The notes under the pieces were generated by a model. It saw only the letters and a program-made list of their open reading frames with translations. It had not been told where the DNA came from and did no database searches. The position numbers and the translations under genes were made by a program. A stretch of DNA of 64,000 bases, from NCBI RefSeq assembly GCF_000219915.2, contig NC_017964.1, positions 186,001-250,000 of the forward strand, given 5' to 3'. Below, in pieces: positions 28,844 through 38,340 of this stretch; position 1 is the stretch's first letter, and every line of letters starts with the position of its first letter. Origin of the DNA: Advenella kashmirensis WT001 (lineage in GTDB: Bacteria; Pseudomonadota; Gammaproteobacteria; Burkholderiales; Burkholderiaceae_B).

Positions 28844-31328
28844 TCAGGATATCGGGCCGGGGCGTAGCGAGCTGTTGCCTTCTCCCTCACCATTCTCATC
28901 TTCATCGGGCACCCGCTGCTCCAGCTCATTGCCCAGCACATCTTCCGAGCCGCCACGGCGTGGCGCCAGTTTGCGCGGCGTATGCCCGGCCGCCGGCGCC
29001 TTGCCTTTAGGCACCTGCATATGGTCGGCCTTGCGGCCAAGATCCACCCTGGCAGATGGTGCGTTGCCGTCCTTGTCCTGGCCAAAATAAACCACGGTAT
29101 GTGGGTATGGCAGTTCGATATTGGCGGCGTTGAAATGCTTCTTGACCAGACGGTTATAGCCACGTTGCACCGCCCATTGCATGCCAGGCGTGGTTTTGAT
29201 CAGTACTCGAATCGTGACGCCGCGTTCGTTGATGGCGGTCACGCCGGGGATGGTGATTTCTTCCAGAATTTCAGGCGACAGCACTTCATCCTGCATCAAT
29301 TCTGCAAACGCGGCGCGCAGGTGTTCGATGGCGTCGTCCACATTTTCACGATGGGCAATGGTGTACTCGCCCATGTGATAGGAAAAATCACGCATGTGAT
29401 TAGCGACAACGTCAACCGACGAGAACGGGATCAGGTGATAGCCGCCGTCCATGGTGCGAATGCCCACCGAGCGGATGGTCATTTTCTCCACGGTGCCAAA
29501 AACCCCGCCTGCTTCCACGACATCATTGACATTCATGCCGTTCTCGAGCTGGATGAAAATACCCGTGATAATGTCCTGCACCAGCTTTTGCGCACCAAAA
29601 CCAATGGCCAGACCCACCACACCGGCGCCGGCAATAAGCGGGCCGATATTGATGCCGATCTGGGACAACAGGACCAGGATCGTCATGGTGATGATCACGA
29701 TCAGCGCAGCATTGCGAAACAGTGACAGCAGCGTTTTTTCGCGGGCACTGGGCGCCCGGTTGCCCGTGCCGCTCAGGCGGCTCTCGATGATGCTGGCAAT
29801 AATGGTCCATGCCAGTGCGGCGAACAGCAGGATGATGGCCACATGCACAGCAGCGCTGATGGTTGCGCGGCCCGATTCGGACATGACCCAGGCAGACAGA
29901 TCGAATGCATGCCATGCATCCAGCACAAACAGCAGCACGATGACAAGCGTAATCAAACGCAGGCCTTTGAGAGTTGCCGGAACATAAGAATTGATGCGCG
30001 CTTCCAGCAATGGCAGCCGGCCCCGGATCTCATCGGATAACCGGATCGGGTGACTTAGAATGGCTGTCAAAATGGCTGAGACCAGCAGGCCAAGGCAATG
30101 GCCACCAGGCTTTGCACCGTGGCGCGTGCCATAAATGGCAGTGCATCGACCGGATCCACCTGGCTGACAACAAGCAGAACGGTGAAATAGATAATGGCCA
30201 GGATATGCCAGACACGACCCAGCAAGCGCAGCATGGTTGCAAAAAATGCGGTGGAGGTCTGATTGGCGCGTTCAACGATCCGTTCACGAATCAGGCGCGG
30301 TTATTCCAGACCACTCGCAAGGCATAAATATACATGCCAAGCATGATGAGCAGGCCGACCAGATTGCCCAATGCCGCGGTAAACAGCGCGGTAACGACAG
30401 GCACGACAACCAGCATGCCGTAGCCCGTAATGCCAACCAGTCGGCACAGCCAACCATTCCAGTACATGGCAACTTCGTCACGCATGGCGAACAGCCGCAG
30501 TTGCGGAAAGCGCGTTGCAAATACTGTGCGCACCAGCGCCCGGGCAATTTCAACGGCGACAAAGGCATTAACAAAGAGCGATTCGAATGTGCCCACGGTA
30601 TTGTCGGGTCCGGCGACTGACAACGCAACGCCATATCCGACAACACCTGCCAGGGCAATGGCAGCAACATCGACAATGAGTGCGCCAATGACTGCGGCAA
30701 TTTTTTTCAGTGTGGCCGGCTGAGCCAGGCGACGCCGCCCGAGGGCGGGCGCCGGTTGTCCGGCCCACCGATTGATCATGGCAAAGATACGTGTGGCCAG
30801 TAAACGTAGCAGAACAAAAGCGACGACCGTGGCCGCAATAACCAGTGCCAAGTTCAGCAGTGCCGACTTCCAGTCAGCCATGCCGGCGCCACCAGTGCCT
30901 TCACCGCGCGCCATGGCGCCGATGGCCGCCGCCGCATCGCCCATATCGTTCAACAGCTTGGTCAGAAAGAACTGCGTGCTGTCGGCGACCCGGCGCGGCA
31001 GCGAGTCATCAAGACTGCTCTGTGCTTGGCCGGATGCCGCTTGCTGTGCAGCGGGCGCCTGCGCGCGCAGTTGCTCTATGAGTTGCTTGCGTGTCTTTTC
31101 ATTTTCCAGCAGATCGGCCAGTTGTGCGGCAGAGGCCGGTGTGATGCCGGGTTCAGATGCGGGGGGAGTCTGGGCGCCTGCCGTATTCAAATACAGCGTT
31201 GCGAGCAGCAGCAAAAACGGGAGAAATAATCGGAGGATAAGGGTAGGTATAAGGGCGGGCAACGAGCTGGCTGCCTGCGCGCCCGTTAGTCTGGATATCT
31301 GCGACCCTGTCGCGAACCGTTCAAGCAC
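28844..31328 (-). pseudogene. large MscS-family mechanosensitive channel (YbiO-like), two frameshifts
   Basis: About 828 residues when repaired. A GTG start at 31328 follows a full AGGAGG site. A signal peptide ends near NTAGAQTPP, then a periplasmic domain, many membrane helices, and the MscS pore and beta domain: AGAGVVGLAIGFGAQKLVQD and NGMNVNDVVEAGGVFGTVEK. The C-terminal cytoplasmic cage ends in an acidic tail rich in Glu, Asp and Gly. Breaks near 30295 (after VVWNNR) and 30078 (before SAILTAILSHPIRL) each need one base. The channel would relieve osmotic pressure in the inner membrane. Confidence 0.85.
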
Positions 31329-31589
31329 TACGCTACCTCCTTGTCCAATAGGGTTACTCAGAGGCCGGCAGCCATGACATTCTTATTACAGCTGCAATAT
31401 GATGCGTGCTATTTACCGATATAACACTACTGACATAACACCTGATTTAACACGCTTGACAGGCATAGCTCGAAAGGTATGCGGCACGCCGACTCTGGGG
31501 ATACTATACGGTAACACGATTGCTATAGTGAATGAAAGCCGCAAGGCGGCTTGCCGGACGATCCCTTGCCGGTCTGGGACGGCGCAGGC

Positions 31590-32323
31590 CTAACGTCCGC
31601 CGGCCAGATCAATAAATGACCCGGTCACGTATGACGCATCATCAGACAATAGCCAGGCTATGGCCGATGCGACTTCTTCTGGCTGGCCGCCGCGCAGCAT
31701 GGGGATCTGGCTGCTGATGCGATCAACCCGGCCGGGCTCGCCGCCATCCGCATGGATATCTGTATAGATAAATCCCGGCCGCACACAATTGACCCGGATT
31801 CCTGCGGGGCCAGTTCCAGCGACAGGCCTCGGGTGAATGTGTCAACTGCGCCCTTGGATGCAGCGTAATCCACATACTCGCCGGCTGATCCGGTACGCGA
31901 AGCCACCGAGGATACATTGACGATGGCCCCACCGGGTTGCATGCGTTTTATCGCTTCTCTGCTGCACAGAAAATAGCTGGTCACATTGGTGGTGAGGGTT
32001 TTGTTGATGCGTTCTGCATCCATTTCGGACACTTTCATCTGCTTGAACAACACGCCAACGTTATTAACCAGATGGGTAACCGGGCCCAGCAGCTCATCCA
32101 TTTCTGCAAAAAGCCGCAGCACTTGCGCTTCCTCGGAAACGTCTGCGCCAATGGCAATGCAGGGGACACCAAATTGCTCCATGATCTGGGCGACCAGGGT
32201 CTGGGCGGCCTGTTCATTTTGATAATAGTTAATGCAAATGCCATATCCCCTGGCTGCCAGGTATTTGGCGGTTGCCGCCCCAATGCCACGCCCCCCGCCG
32301 GTAATCAACGCAGTCTTGTCCAT
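31590..32323 (-). pseudogene. SDR-family oxidoreductase, frameshifted
   Basis: Classical SDR of about 244 residues. Cofactor motif TALITGGGRGIGAAT, LVNNVG, catalytic serine in VNVSSVASR and the YxxxK pair in YVDYAASKGA; after the break near 31800 it continues CVRPGFIYTDIHADGG and ends VTGSFIDLAGGR. Resembles 3-oxoacyl-ACP reductase or glucose-dehydrogenase-type SDRs such as YgfF. Substrate unknown. A small GCCGC/GCGGC hairpin (31537-31549) lies downstream. Confidence 0.8.
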
Positions 32324-32448
32324 CCTGTTCTCCTGTTTTGCATCATGTCACGATGCCAGATCATACAGTGTGGCTTGTGCAGGAGTAAAGTCCGGCTCTC
32401 TACCGAGCCGGTACATCAACGCGCGTGCGGCGCAGCGCCGGGTCAGGC

Positions 32449-32882
32449 CTATGCCGTCTGTTCTGCCGGTTGCATGGCAATCATCCATTCCATGCCGAAA
32501 CGGTCTTTGAGCATGCCAAAGCAAGGGGAGAAAAAGGTTTCACCCAGCGGCATGGTGACGCTGCCGCCTTCAGCCAGCGCGTTGAACATCCGGGTGGCGT
32601 CTTCTTTGTTGGCCGGAATAATTGACAAGGCGAATCCGCTCAGGGTGCTTTCACCACCGCAGCCGTCGGAAGCCATGATCAGGCTGCTGCCAATGCGAAA
32701 GCTTGCGTGCATGATCTTGTTGTCAAAATCCGGGGGAACGGCGCCAGGTGGCGGCGGCTCGGGGCTCTCACCAAAACGCATCATCATATCAAGCTGGCGC
32801 GCTACGGCATCTTTGTAAAAGTTCAGGCTTGCTCGCAATGGCCGCCGAAAAAAAGGTAAGGAACGATAGAGGTCTGGTTCAT
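32449..32882 (-). pseudogene. VOC-family (PhnB-like) protein, frameshifted
   Basis: About 144 residues when repaired. The ATG at 32882 begins MNQTSIVPYLFFGGHCEQA; a missing C near 32826 (GCC[C]TGAA) joins it to LNFYKDAVARQLDMMMRFGE. The remainder has ASFRIGSSLIMASDGCGG and KDRFGMEWMIAM, the betaalphabeta repeats of PhnB/glyoxalase-like proteins. These are often metal-binding proteins with uncertain substrates. A second VOC gene lies just upstream on the same strand. Confidence 0.78.
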
Positions 32883-32989
32883 GATGTTTTCCTGGTGTGG
32901 TCAGTCGTAAACAGACTGGATACGATAGTGAAAAGTGTTCTATTGAAAACGGTAATAAATGAAGTTGAACGGCCTTGATGTTGGGCCAC

Positions 32990-33502
32990 TCAGGATGTCT
33001 GTGCACCGGCTGTGTCCGCCGCCTGCTGCAGTTTGCTTATATCCAGTTTTTTCATTGGCAGCAATGCCTCCATGACGCGTTGGGCGCGGGCAGGGTCAGT
33101 CAATAGCGTTGGCAATATGGCGGGCACAATCTGCCACGACAGGCCGTAACGGTCCTTGAGCCAGCCGCACTGCTGGGCAGACGGATCGCCGCCTTCATTT
33201 AATGCCGCCCAGTATTTGTCCAGCTCTTGCTGTGACTCGCAATGCACTTGCAGAGAAATGGCTTCATTGAACTTGAAAATGGGGCCGCCATTGAGGGCGG
33301 TAAAAGGTATGCCCGCAAGCTCGAATGCGACCGTAAGGACACTGCCTTCGGGTCTGCCACTGACTTGCGTCATCTTTTCACCTTGATAATAAGTGGTTTG
33401 GGTAATTTTTGAATCAGGAAAAATACCGGTATAAAACCGGACTGCGGCCTCGGCCTGATCATCAAACCAAAGGCAGGGGGAGATTTTCGATGTGATTTTC
33501 AT
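32990..33502 (-). CDS. VOC-family (PhnB/3-demethylubiquinone methyltransferase-like) protein
   Basis: 170 residues. KISPCLWFDDQAEAAVRFYT and GGPIFKFNEAISLQVHCESQ are hallmarks of the PhnB-type VOC subfamily, often misnamed as a ubiquinone methyltransferase; KDRYGLSWQIVPAILPTLL follows. No SAM-binding motif is present, so methyltransferase activity is not expected. It probably forms an operon with the VOC gene at 32449. Confidence 0.85.
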   Translation of the reverse strand: MKITSKISPCLWFDDQAEAAVRFYTGIFPDSKITQTTYYQGEKMTQVSGRPEGSVLTVAFELAGIPFTALNGGPIFKFNEAISLQVHCESQQELDKYWAALNEGGDPSAQQCGWLKDRYGLSWQIVPAILPTLLTDPARAQRVMEALLPMKKLDISKLQQAADTAGAQTS

Positions 33503-33757
33503 GTCTATTTCCTTTTGCGCACAACACTATTGCAAACGCGATAATGAGAACCAGGAAGGGGATGCAATCCGCCTGATCCGGCCATTTTGTTGCATGGTGT
33601 CAGTATGCGCAGGAACCAATTGTCGGTAAATAGGCAGATGCGTCATTCTGCAAGGGGAGATACGGCAGGGACTAAAGGCAGAAAACGTCAGCTGCAACGA
33701 CCATTCGTACTTGCAGATCGCACTGCAAAACACAACCGGCGCTGCGGCGGTGTCGGC

Positions 33758-35743
33758 CTATTGCACTTCCGAGGTGGCTCGTGTCAATTGCCGGTATACC
33801 GTGCTGCGGTGCAATCCCAGTTCTCTGGCGGTTTTGCTGACATTGCCCCGGTTTTTGCTGAGCGCCTGCCTGATGCGCAGTACCTGCAAATCCTTCAGAC
33901 TGACCTCCGGCAAGGGCTTTTCTGAAGGCATTGGGGCATCTGGCCACGCCCTCGCTTCGGTCTGCGTGATCGTCGTCGCCAGATCCGCCTGCGCTGCCGG
34001 CATGCCGGGATGGTTCGTCGTTGTTGCTGTCATGCCGGTAGCGGTGTGCATTTGCTGCAGCAGATGAGCCGGCAAGGATTCAGGATGAATAATACTGCCT
34101 GCGGGTAAAAAGGCCGCCAGCGTTTTGAGCACCGATCGTAACTGTCGGTAATTGCCGGGCCAGTGATAGGCGCAAAGGACATCCAGCGCCTGATCGGCGA
34201 AAATCAGGCTGGGCGTCTGCTCATGGCGTCTGAGTTCTGCGCAGATAAAGGTGCGCAGGTCAGCACGGTCGCGCAACGCCGGCAACTGAACCAGATGATC
34301 CTGGATGCGATAGTAAAGGTCCTGGCGGAAATTTTCCTCGCGGCTCAGTGCCGCGGCTTGCTGGTTGGTGGCGCTGATCAGCCCGAACTGTACCGGCCAT
34401 GTTTTATCGGAGCCCAAAGGCTGCACGACCCGTTCCTGCAGTACACGCAGCAGGCGCGATTGCAGTTGCAATGGCATGTCGCCAATTTCATCCAGGAAGA
34501 GCACGCCGCCATTGGCCTCGCGCAGGCGTCCCCGGGAGCCGTTGCGCTGGGCTCCGGTAAATGCGCCAGGCTCATACCCGAACAACTCTGCTTCAATCAG
34601 GCTCTCCGGAAGCGCTGCGCAATTGATGGCCACAAACGGACCATCGCGCCAGCGGCTATGCGCATGCAGGTGGCGGGCGAACACTTCCTTGCCGGTGCCT
34701 GTCTCGCCCAGCAGCAGAATGCCCAGATCGGCGTTGAGAGCCAAGGTACTCTGGCGCAACTGGTGCTGCAACGCCGGCGCCAGCGCGGGCAGCGTTGATG
34801 GTAATTCACCCGAACCGCTGCGGCTTTTTGCTTGTGGTGGTATGGACGTTGTCCCTTCATTGTGCAGTGTCTGTGACGAGATGCTGCCGGCGACACCGAT
34901 ACGCTCAAACTGCAAAGTTGCATACAGTGTTGTACCGTCGGCGCACAAGCTGAGCATCGGTTGCGACTGTAGCTGCTTCCAGGCGGGCAGCCATTTATCG
35001 ACGGGCTCGTCCAGCAGGGCGATCAGCGGGACATCAAGCAGTTCGGCTGCTGTTTCATTGGCGCCCACAATCTGCTGATCGGCAATCAGCAGTGTGCCGC
35101 ATTGCGCCACGTTGACCGGCCCTGCGTGGCGCTGGAACTGCAGCCGTGCAATGTGCGTGCCGGCCAGATCCAGAATCTGGTTGCCGATCTGGCGGGCCGT
35201 GATCCGGACCAGATCGCCGGTGTAGTCCGGCAAGGTACGGGCATCGCCGGAAATATCCAGCACGCCCAGAATTTCTCCTCTGGGTGAGCGAATGGGCGCA
35301 GCATGGCAGCTAAGGATCCGATTGCAGGGCAAAAAGTGCTCCTGGCCGATGACCCGGGTAAAGCCGTTTTCGATCAGGGCGGTGCCGATGGCATTGGTGC
35401 CCCGATGGCCTTCGGCCCAGCTGGCGCCTGGCCGCAGGGTAACCTGATCGGCCTTGTGCAGAAAGTCATTGTTGCCGGTGGCGTGCAGGATGACGCCGCT
35501 GGCATCCGAGAGCAGCAGTATGCCCTGTGCCTGCGCTGCGATACCGCTGGCAGTGGCAATGTGTGGCGCGGCAGTCTGCAGCAGGCTGGCGTATTGGTCC
35601 AGACGGGTATTGAGGTCTGCCCGGTCCAGCAGAACCGGTTCGTTTGCCAGCGTGTCCGCCTGCTTTTCACAGCGCTGCCAGGAGCGCTGAATCAGCGCAT
35701 TCGGCTGCACGGTACCGGCGGAGTTCAGCGAGTGATGCAACAT
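33758..35743 (-). CDS. sigma-54-dependent transcriptional activator (AcoR-like)
   Basis: 661-residue enhancer-binding protein. The start at 35743 has AGGAG nearby. A GAF-type sensor domain occupies roughly 50-190. The central AAA+ domain has Walker A GETGTGKE, the sigma-54 contact loop GAFTGA, and the Walker B region GGVLFLDEIGDM. The Fis-type C-terminus reads NRGNVSKTARELGLHRSTVY. AcoR of Ralstonia eutropha activates acetoin and acetaldehyde dehydrogenase genes. Here the divergent neighbour is an AcoD/ExaC-like aldehyde dehydrogenase with a -24/-12 promoter, so that is the likely target. Confidence 0.9.
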   Translation of the reverse strand: MLHHSLNSAGTVQPNALIQRSWQRCEKQADTLANEPVLLDRADLNTRLDQYASLLQTAAPHIATASGIAAQAQGILLLSDASGVILHATGNNDFLHKADQVTLRPGASWAEGHRGTNAIGTALIENGFTRVIGQEHFLPCNRILSCHAAPIRSPRGEILGVLDISGDARTLPDYTGDLVRITARQIGNQILDLAGTHIARLQFQRHAGPVNVAQCGTLLIADQQIVGANETAAELLDVPLIALLDEPVDKWLPAWKQLQSQPMLSLCADGTTLYATLQFERIGVAGSISSQTLHNEGTTSIPPQAKSRSGSGELPSTLPALAPALQHQLRQSTLALNADLGILLLGETGTGKEVFARHLHAHSRWRDGPFVAINCAALPESLIEAELFGYEPGAFTGAQRNGSRGRLREANGGVLFLDEIGDMPLQLQSRLLRVLQERVVQPLGSDKTWPVQFGLISATNQQAAALSREENFRQDLYYRIQDHLVQLPALRDRADLRTFICAELRRHEQTPSLIFADQALDVLCAYHWPGNYRQLRSVLKTLAAFLPAGSIIHPESLPAHLLQQMHTATGMTATTTNHPGMPAAQADLATTITQTEARAWPDAPMPSEKPLPEVSLKDLQVLRIRQALSKNRGNVSKTARELGLHRSTVYRQLTRATSEVQ

Positions 35744-35800
35744 CGTAGTCTCCTGATGTGTTGCAAAAGCAGGCAGTTGTTGCTTGTGTTGCCTGCCTGC

Positions 35801-35817
35801 TGTCGTGATTCGCGACA
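35801..35817. promoter_or_regulatory. inverted repeat, possible enhancer site of the sigma-54 activator
   Basis: TGTCG and CGACA flank seven bases, about 90 bp upstream of the -24/-12 promoter and between the divergent activator and target genes. This is the usual distance for upstream activating sequences. Confidence 0.35.
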
Positions 35818-35901
35818 CTTTATTGCTATGTTTTGCATGCCGCATGCGATGCGTCCAAACTATTCTACTCCAAAACCCTGTTTTACTCCCTGCCGGCGGT
35901 A

Positions 35902-35917
35902 TGGCATGAACTTTGCT
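35902..35917 (+). promoter_or_regulatory. sigma-54 (-24/-12) promoter of the aldehyde dehydrogenase gene
   Basis: TGGCATGAACTTTGCT matches the consensus TGGCACG-N4-TTGCT at all but one base, with GG (35903-35904) and GC (35915-35916) exactly ten bases apart. It lies 70 bp before the aldehyde dehydrogenase ATG and faces it, beside a sigma-54 activator gene. Confidence 0.8.
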
Positions 35918-35986
35918 CTGGAACGATAGCCGCGCCAGGCGATACAGCCTTGCGTCATTTTAAAAATGTATATCTGGAGATAAGAC

Positions 35987-37510
35987 ATGAATCTATCCGA
36001 TTTGAAGCAATTTGGCATTGACACCGATTACCCCTATAAGACCAAGTACGGCAACTATATTGGCGGCAAATGGGTGGAGCCTGTGTCCGGCGAATACTTT
36101 GAGAATATTTCTCCGGTCAATGGTCAGGTGTTTTGCGAAGTCCCCAGATCCGGCGTCGATGATATCGAGCGGGCTGTGGACGCTGCACATGCCGCGCGCC
36201 GTGCCTGGGGGCAGACATCAACGACCGACAGGGCCAACCTGCTGCTGAAGATGGCCGATCGCATGGAGCAGAACATCAAAGTACTGGCCGTGGCCGAAAC
36301 CATTGACAACGGCAAGCCGCTGCGTGAAACCATGGCTGCCGATCTGCCGCTGGCAGTGGATCACTTGCGCTATTTTGCGGGGTGCATCCGGGCGCAGGAA
36401 GGAGGTATTTCCGAAATCGACAATACAACGGTGGCCTATCATTTTCACGAGCCGCTGGGTGTGGTGGGGCAGATCATTCCATGGAATTTCCCAATCCTGA
36501 TGGCAATCTGGAAACTGGCACCCTCGCTGGCGGCAGGCTGCTGCGTGGTGCTCAAGCCGGCCGAGCAGACTCCCGCTTCGATCCTGGTGCTCATGGAGAT
36601 CATTGGTGACCTGTTCCCGCCCGGCGTGATCAATATTGTCAATGGCTACGGCAAGGAAGCGGGCAATGCGCTGGCCACCAACAAGCGTATCGCCAAAATT
36701 GCCTTTACCGGCTCGACCGCCACCGGCAAGCATATCCTGCATGCGGCTGCCGACAATCTGATTCCATCCACCGTTGAGCTCGGCGGCAAGAGCCCGAATG
36801 TATTTTTTGCCGATGTCATGGACCAGTCTGACGACTTTTTTGACAAGGCGCTTGAAGGGCTTTCGATGTTTGCGCTCAACCAGGGCGAAGTGTGCACATG
36901 TCCTTCACGCATCCTCATCCAGGAGTCCATATACGATCAGTTCATCGAGAAAGCGGTTAACCGCGTGCAGAAGATCAAGACCGGCAACCCGCTGGATATG
37001 AATACCATGGTGGGCGCTCAGGCATCGCAGGCGCAGATGGACAAGATCCTGGGCTATATTGATATTGGTCGCGAGGAGGGCGCCGCATGCCTGACCGGTG
37101 GCGAGCGCAATCGCGTACAAAGCCTGGAAGAGGGGTATTACGTGACACCCACCATGCTTTCCGGCAAGAATGATATGCGCATATTCCAGGAGGAAATTTT
37201 CGGGCCGGTTGCCTCTGTCACGACGTTTCGTGATGAAGAAGAGGCGCTGGCCATTGCCAATGACACCTACTATGGTCTGGGTGCCGGCGTGTGGACCCGG
37301 GATGGTTCCCGCGCCTATCGCATGGGCCGGGGTATTGAGGCAGGGCGGGTCTGGACCAATTGCTATCACCTGTATCCGGCTCATGCCGCATTTGGTGGCT
37401 ATAAACAGTCGGGTATTGGCCGGGAAAATCACAAAATGGCGCTGTCGAACTACCAGCAGACCAAATGCCTGCTGGTGAGCTACAGTCCCAAGGCGCTGGG
37501 CTTTTTCTAA
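35987..37510 (+). CDS. NAD-dependent aldehyde dehydrogenase (AcoD/ExaC-like)
   Basis: 507 residues, the size of acetaldehyde dehydrogenase II (AcoD, 506). Motifs: [20 protein letters not shown] at the start, cofactor-binding region [29 protein letters not shown], the catalytic Glu in ELGGKSPN and nucleophile Cys303 in [11 protein letters not shown]. It would oxidise acetaldehyde or similar aldehydes to acids in the cytoplasm. Controlled, by inference, by the divergent AcoR-like activator through the -24/-12 promoter. Two strong hairpins follow. Confidence 0.92.
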   Translation: MNLSDLKQFGIDTDYPYKTKYGNYIGGKWVEPVSGEYFENISPVNGQVFCEVPRSGVDDIERAVDAAHAARRAWGQTSTTDRANLLLKMADRMEQNIKVLAVAETIDNGKPLRETMAADLPLAVDHLRYFAGCIRAQEGGISEIDNTTVAYHFHEPLGVVGQIIPWNFPILMAIWKLAPSLAAGCCVVLKPAEQTPASILVLMEIIGDLFPPGVINIVNGYGKEAGNALATNKRIAKIAFTGSTATGKHILHAAADNLIPSTVELGGKSPNVFFADVMDQSDDFFDKALEGLSMFALNQGEVCTCPSRILIQESIYDQFIEKAVNRVQKIKTGNPLDMNTMVGAQASQAQMDKILGYIDIGREEGAACLTGGERNRVQSLEEGYYVTPTMLSGKNDMRIFQEEIFGPVASVTTFRDEEEALAIANDTYYGLGAGVWTRDGSRAYRMGRGIEAGRVWTNCYHLYPAHAAFGGYKQSGIGRENHKMALSNYQQTKCLLVSYSPKALGFF

Positions 37511-37524
37511 TGGTTGTTCGTGTC

Positions 37525-37599
37525 GGACCGCATTGGGCGGTCCGGTTAAAGAGCCGATGCGTCACGCATGTCTGCAGGCCGCATCGGTTTTCTTTTTTT
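37525..37599 (+). terminator. tandem terminator after aldehyde dehydrogenase
   Basis: First hairpin GGACCGC/GCGGTCC (37525-37543, 5-base loop), then CCGATGCG/CGCATCGG (37554-37587) followed by TTTTCTTTTTTT. The second has the full stem plus T-tract form of a rho-independent terminator. Confidence 0.85.
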
Positions 37600-37734
37600 A
37601 TGACATTTGTATTTCATTTTTTTTATTTCTGCGGTTAGAACAACTGAACATTGCCACCTGCGCTGCCGTGCGATAGCAGGTGGCCTGATGTCATGCTGGA
37701 GCTATATGCCATGACAAATGTGGTTATCACGAAG

Positions 37735-37765
37735 TTGATCACGATCCCGATAAGATTGCTATACT
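37735..37765 (+). promoter_or_regulatory. candidate promoter for the molybdenum hydroxylase genes
   Basis: TATACT at 37760-37765 with TG at 37757-37758 is an extended -10 element; TTGATC at 37735 is a poorly spaced (19-base) -35. It lies 110 bp before the 2Fe-2S subunit gene, in an otherwise empty 270-base stretch after the terminator. Confidence 0.35.
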
Positions 37766-37875
37766 GAATACAGTAATGCGAGTCAGGTTTGCCTGCATCG
37801 GGTGCGCTGGTACGTCAATGATGGGGCTTTACGATGATGGTTTTTGTTTAGCAACGAACGCAAAGGATAGCTGCG

Positions 37876-38340
37876 ATGATTACACTTGAAATTAACGGTT
37901 CGAAGCATGAAGTTGATCTGCCGGAGGATACCCCCATTCTTTGGGCGCTTCGCGATCACCTTGGATTTACCGGGACAAAGTTCGGTTGTGGCATGTCCCT
38001 ATGCGGCGCCTGTACGGTGCATCTGGACGGTGAGCCGATACGATCCTGTGTGACGCCGATTACCGCAGCAGTGGGTAAGAAAATCGTCACCATTGAAGCC
38101 CTGGAAAATGACGAAACCGGCAAAGCGGTGCAGAAAGCCTGGGTGGAAATGGGCGTGCCCCAGTGCGGTTTCTGTCAAACCGGACAAATCATGTCTGCCA
38201 CGGCCCTGTTGAAAAAGACCCCGGCGCCGACCGATGCTGATATTGATGCAGCAATGAGCGGTAATTTGTGCCGCTGTGGCACCTATACGCGCATTCGCAG
38301 TGCCATCAAGAACGTTGCCCAGTCCGGAGGTGCAAAATGA
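37876..38340 (+). CDS. [2Fe-2S] subunit of periplasmic molybdenum hydroxylase (IorA-like)
   Basis: 154-residue small subunit of the xanthine oxidase family. A plant-type ferredoxin cluster is bound by Cys38, Cys43, Cys46 and Cys58 ([14 protein letters not shown]); a second cluster by [10 protein letters not shown] and [11 protein letters not shown]. It carries electrons from the molybdenum site to an acceptor. The stop overlaps the large-subunit start by four bases (ATGA). There is no FAD subunit gene, as in isoquinoline oxidoreductase-type enzymes that pass electrons to cytochromes or quinone. Confidence 0.9.
   Translation: MITLEINGSKHEVDLPEDTPILWALRDHLGFTGTKFGCGMSLCGACTVHLDGEPIRSCVTPITAAVGKKIVTIEALENDETGKAVQKAWVEMGVPQCGFCQTGQIMSATALLKKTPAPTDADIDAAMSGNLCRCGTYTRIRSAIKNVAQSGGAK

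Noticed and set aside
28982..29725. Plus-strand open frame of 247 codons opposite the MscS channel
   Set aside because: Antisense to a conserved pore and cage domain; no start signal.
31937..32818. Plus-strand open frame of 293 codons opposite the SDR and VOC genes
   Set aside because: It crosses two minus-strand genes and an intergenic gap, with shadow-like composition.
34163..35078. Plus-strand open frames (211 and 237 codons) opposite the sigma-54 activator
   Set aside because: They mirror the AAA+ domain of a fully supported gene and show no motif.
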